34,851 bases of DNA from Bacteroidia bacterium. GTDB lineage: Bacteria; Bacteroidota; Bacteroidia; Bacteroidales; F082. The notes under the pieces were generated by a model that saw nothing but the letters and a program-made list of their open reading frames with translations, made no database searches and had not been told where the DNA came from. This document shows positions 34,072 through 34,851 of this stretch, in pieces. Position 1 is the first letter of the stretch. Every line of letters starts with the position of its first letter. Location: the NCBI GenBank assembly GCA_030537295.1, contig JAUNNU010000017.1, positions 1 to 34,851 of the forward strand. Reading direction: 5' to 3'. The translations under genes were made by a program, and so were the position numbers.

Positions 34072-34851
34072 TTATATTTCAATTAATTCAGGTACAATAA
34101 TTTTGTCCGTTTCAAAATAAACACTGCCCCATGACAATCCGACTCCAAACGCACAACCAATATTTTTTTGATATGTGTTACTCAATTCTTCACGTCTTTC
34201 CGTAACCATCGTAACTGGAATTGTGGCACAGGAGCTGTTAGCAAACTTTTTCATCGAATATGGCACTTTATTTTCGGGCAGCCCAAGTTTCTTTCTAATA
34301 GTTTCATTAAGTTGCATATTAGCCTGATGGAAATAGAAATTATCAATGGATTCCATATCGATACCGAATCTCTCGCATAAATTCTTGACACTTTTAGGTG
34401 CTTTTGAAATCGCAAATGAAAAAACAGTCATCCCATCCAGATGCGTATGAAGATTTGTCAACACTTTACCCCCCCCCATAATCCTTGAAATCAAGGCTCT
34501 CTTTCGTTGTTGGATTTCTATAACCGCCATCTGGAATTATGATGGCTCTGTATCCATCACCGTCAGTGGCCAAATGTATTTTAATTCCTTTAACGCCGTC
34601 TTGATATTCCATGGCCGTGCAAGTACCCGCATCACCAAACAACGGATATGCCGTCTTATCTCTGTATGATTGAGTTCTTGATGCCAAGTCTCCACAAAGA
34701 AGTAACGCTTTCTTAACCGAACCATTGCTGATAAGTGAAGCGACTGAATTCATGCCATAAACCCATCCAGAGCAGCCTAACGAAACATCAAAAGCCAGAC
34801 ATTCTTTTGGCAAACCTAATCTATCCTGCAAAATGCAAGATGTAGCAGGCA
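34072..34851 (-). pseudogene. 3-oxoacyl-ACP synthase III family gene (KAS III), copy 2, partial, frameshifted at a G run
   Basis: The 5' end is outside the window; the frame is open to the right edge. From there it encodes ATSCILQDRLGLPKECLAFD, the catalytic Cys in VSLGCSGWVYG, then reaches a run of nine G (34477-34469) and stops at a TAA. The other frame holds the rest: HTHLDGMTVFSFAI, catalytic His in FYFHQANM, Asn in KKFANSSCATIPVTM, and the end at 34072. With eight G the two parts join, and the distance from ESL to DGM becomes 18 residues, the same as in the paralog at 32266-33318. So either the gene is switched off in this genome, or it is phase variable, or the base count is wrong. It heads the visible operon. 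Confidence 0.85.
34469..34477 (+). repeat. Nine-base C homopolymer inside a KAS III gene
   Basis: A run of nine C on the plus strand (nine G in the gene's own reading direction). No other G or C run of this length was noticed in the window. It is exactly where the KAS III reading frame is lost. Confidence 0.85.

Noticed and set aside
1..34851. CRISPR arrays, tRNA genes and transposases
   Set aside because: No regularly spaced repeats, cloverleaf-type sequence or transposase motifs were seen; the direct repeats at 12147 and 13403 are only two copies.

Overview
The window reads as a Bacteroidales chromosome segment, probably from an uncultured gut or rumen lineage. The signs are promoters ending in TAnnTTTG, weak Shine-Dalgarno sequences, C10 peptidases with type IX secretion (T9SS) C-terminal signals, an ECF sigma/anti-sigma pair and a GH20 hexosaminidase. 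No tRNA, rRNA, CRISPR array or transposase was seen.

Layout. Bases 1-8284 (plus strand) are housekeeping-like: the 3' part of a K+-dependent membrane pyrophosphatase, two tandem acyl-CoA-ligase paralogs, an OmpR-type regulator whose phosphoacceptor Asp is Asn, a TIGR04076 protein and an ABC-F ATPase. Bases 8315-13440 are a worn defence-type island: a RhuM gene with an internal deletion, a DUF2750 gene, the 26-residue tail of an HNH nuclease, a type II restriction endonuclease with its C5 methyltransferase, and a YhcG/DUF1016 nuclease gene broken by one amber codon and bracketed by 37-bp direct repeats. Bases 13643-15784 (minus) hold a frameshifted ECF sigma factor, a zinc-finger anti-sigma factor and a secreted protein. 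After an ATPase remnant come three large secreted C10 cysteine peptidases (16381-23436, minus), two of them co-transcribed. Bases 23529-25951 contain an unrecognised gene, a DUF1016 remnant, a DUF2442/DUF4160 pair and a LexA-like repressor. Bases 26019-30025 (plus) encode a lipoprotein with four chitobiase-like repeats, then a GH20 hexosaminidase carrying the same module. From 30048 to the right edge a tight minus-strand operon encodes KAS III, SDR reductase, a second KAS III, VOC protein, FkbH-like HAD-IIIC protein and acyl carrier protein.

How they work together. The peptidases and the GH20/lipoprotein pair suggest breakdown of host or dietary protein and amino-sugar glycans. The terminal operon looks like a small acyl-building pathway that makes a carrier-bound acyl or glyceryl unit, plausibly to decorate a surface glycan or lipid; the product cannot be read from sequence. 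The most striking point there is that the upstream KAS III gene is out of frame at a run of nine G, while eight G would restore a gap-free alignment to its paralog. Seven genes or gene pieces are disrupted in under 35 kb. Two of the breaks lie in homopolymers and could be assembly errors; the others (internal deletion, nonsense codon, truncations) look like real decay.
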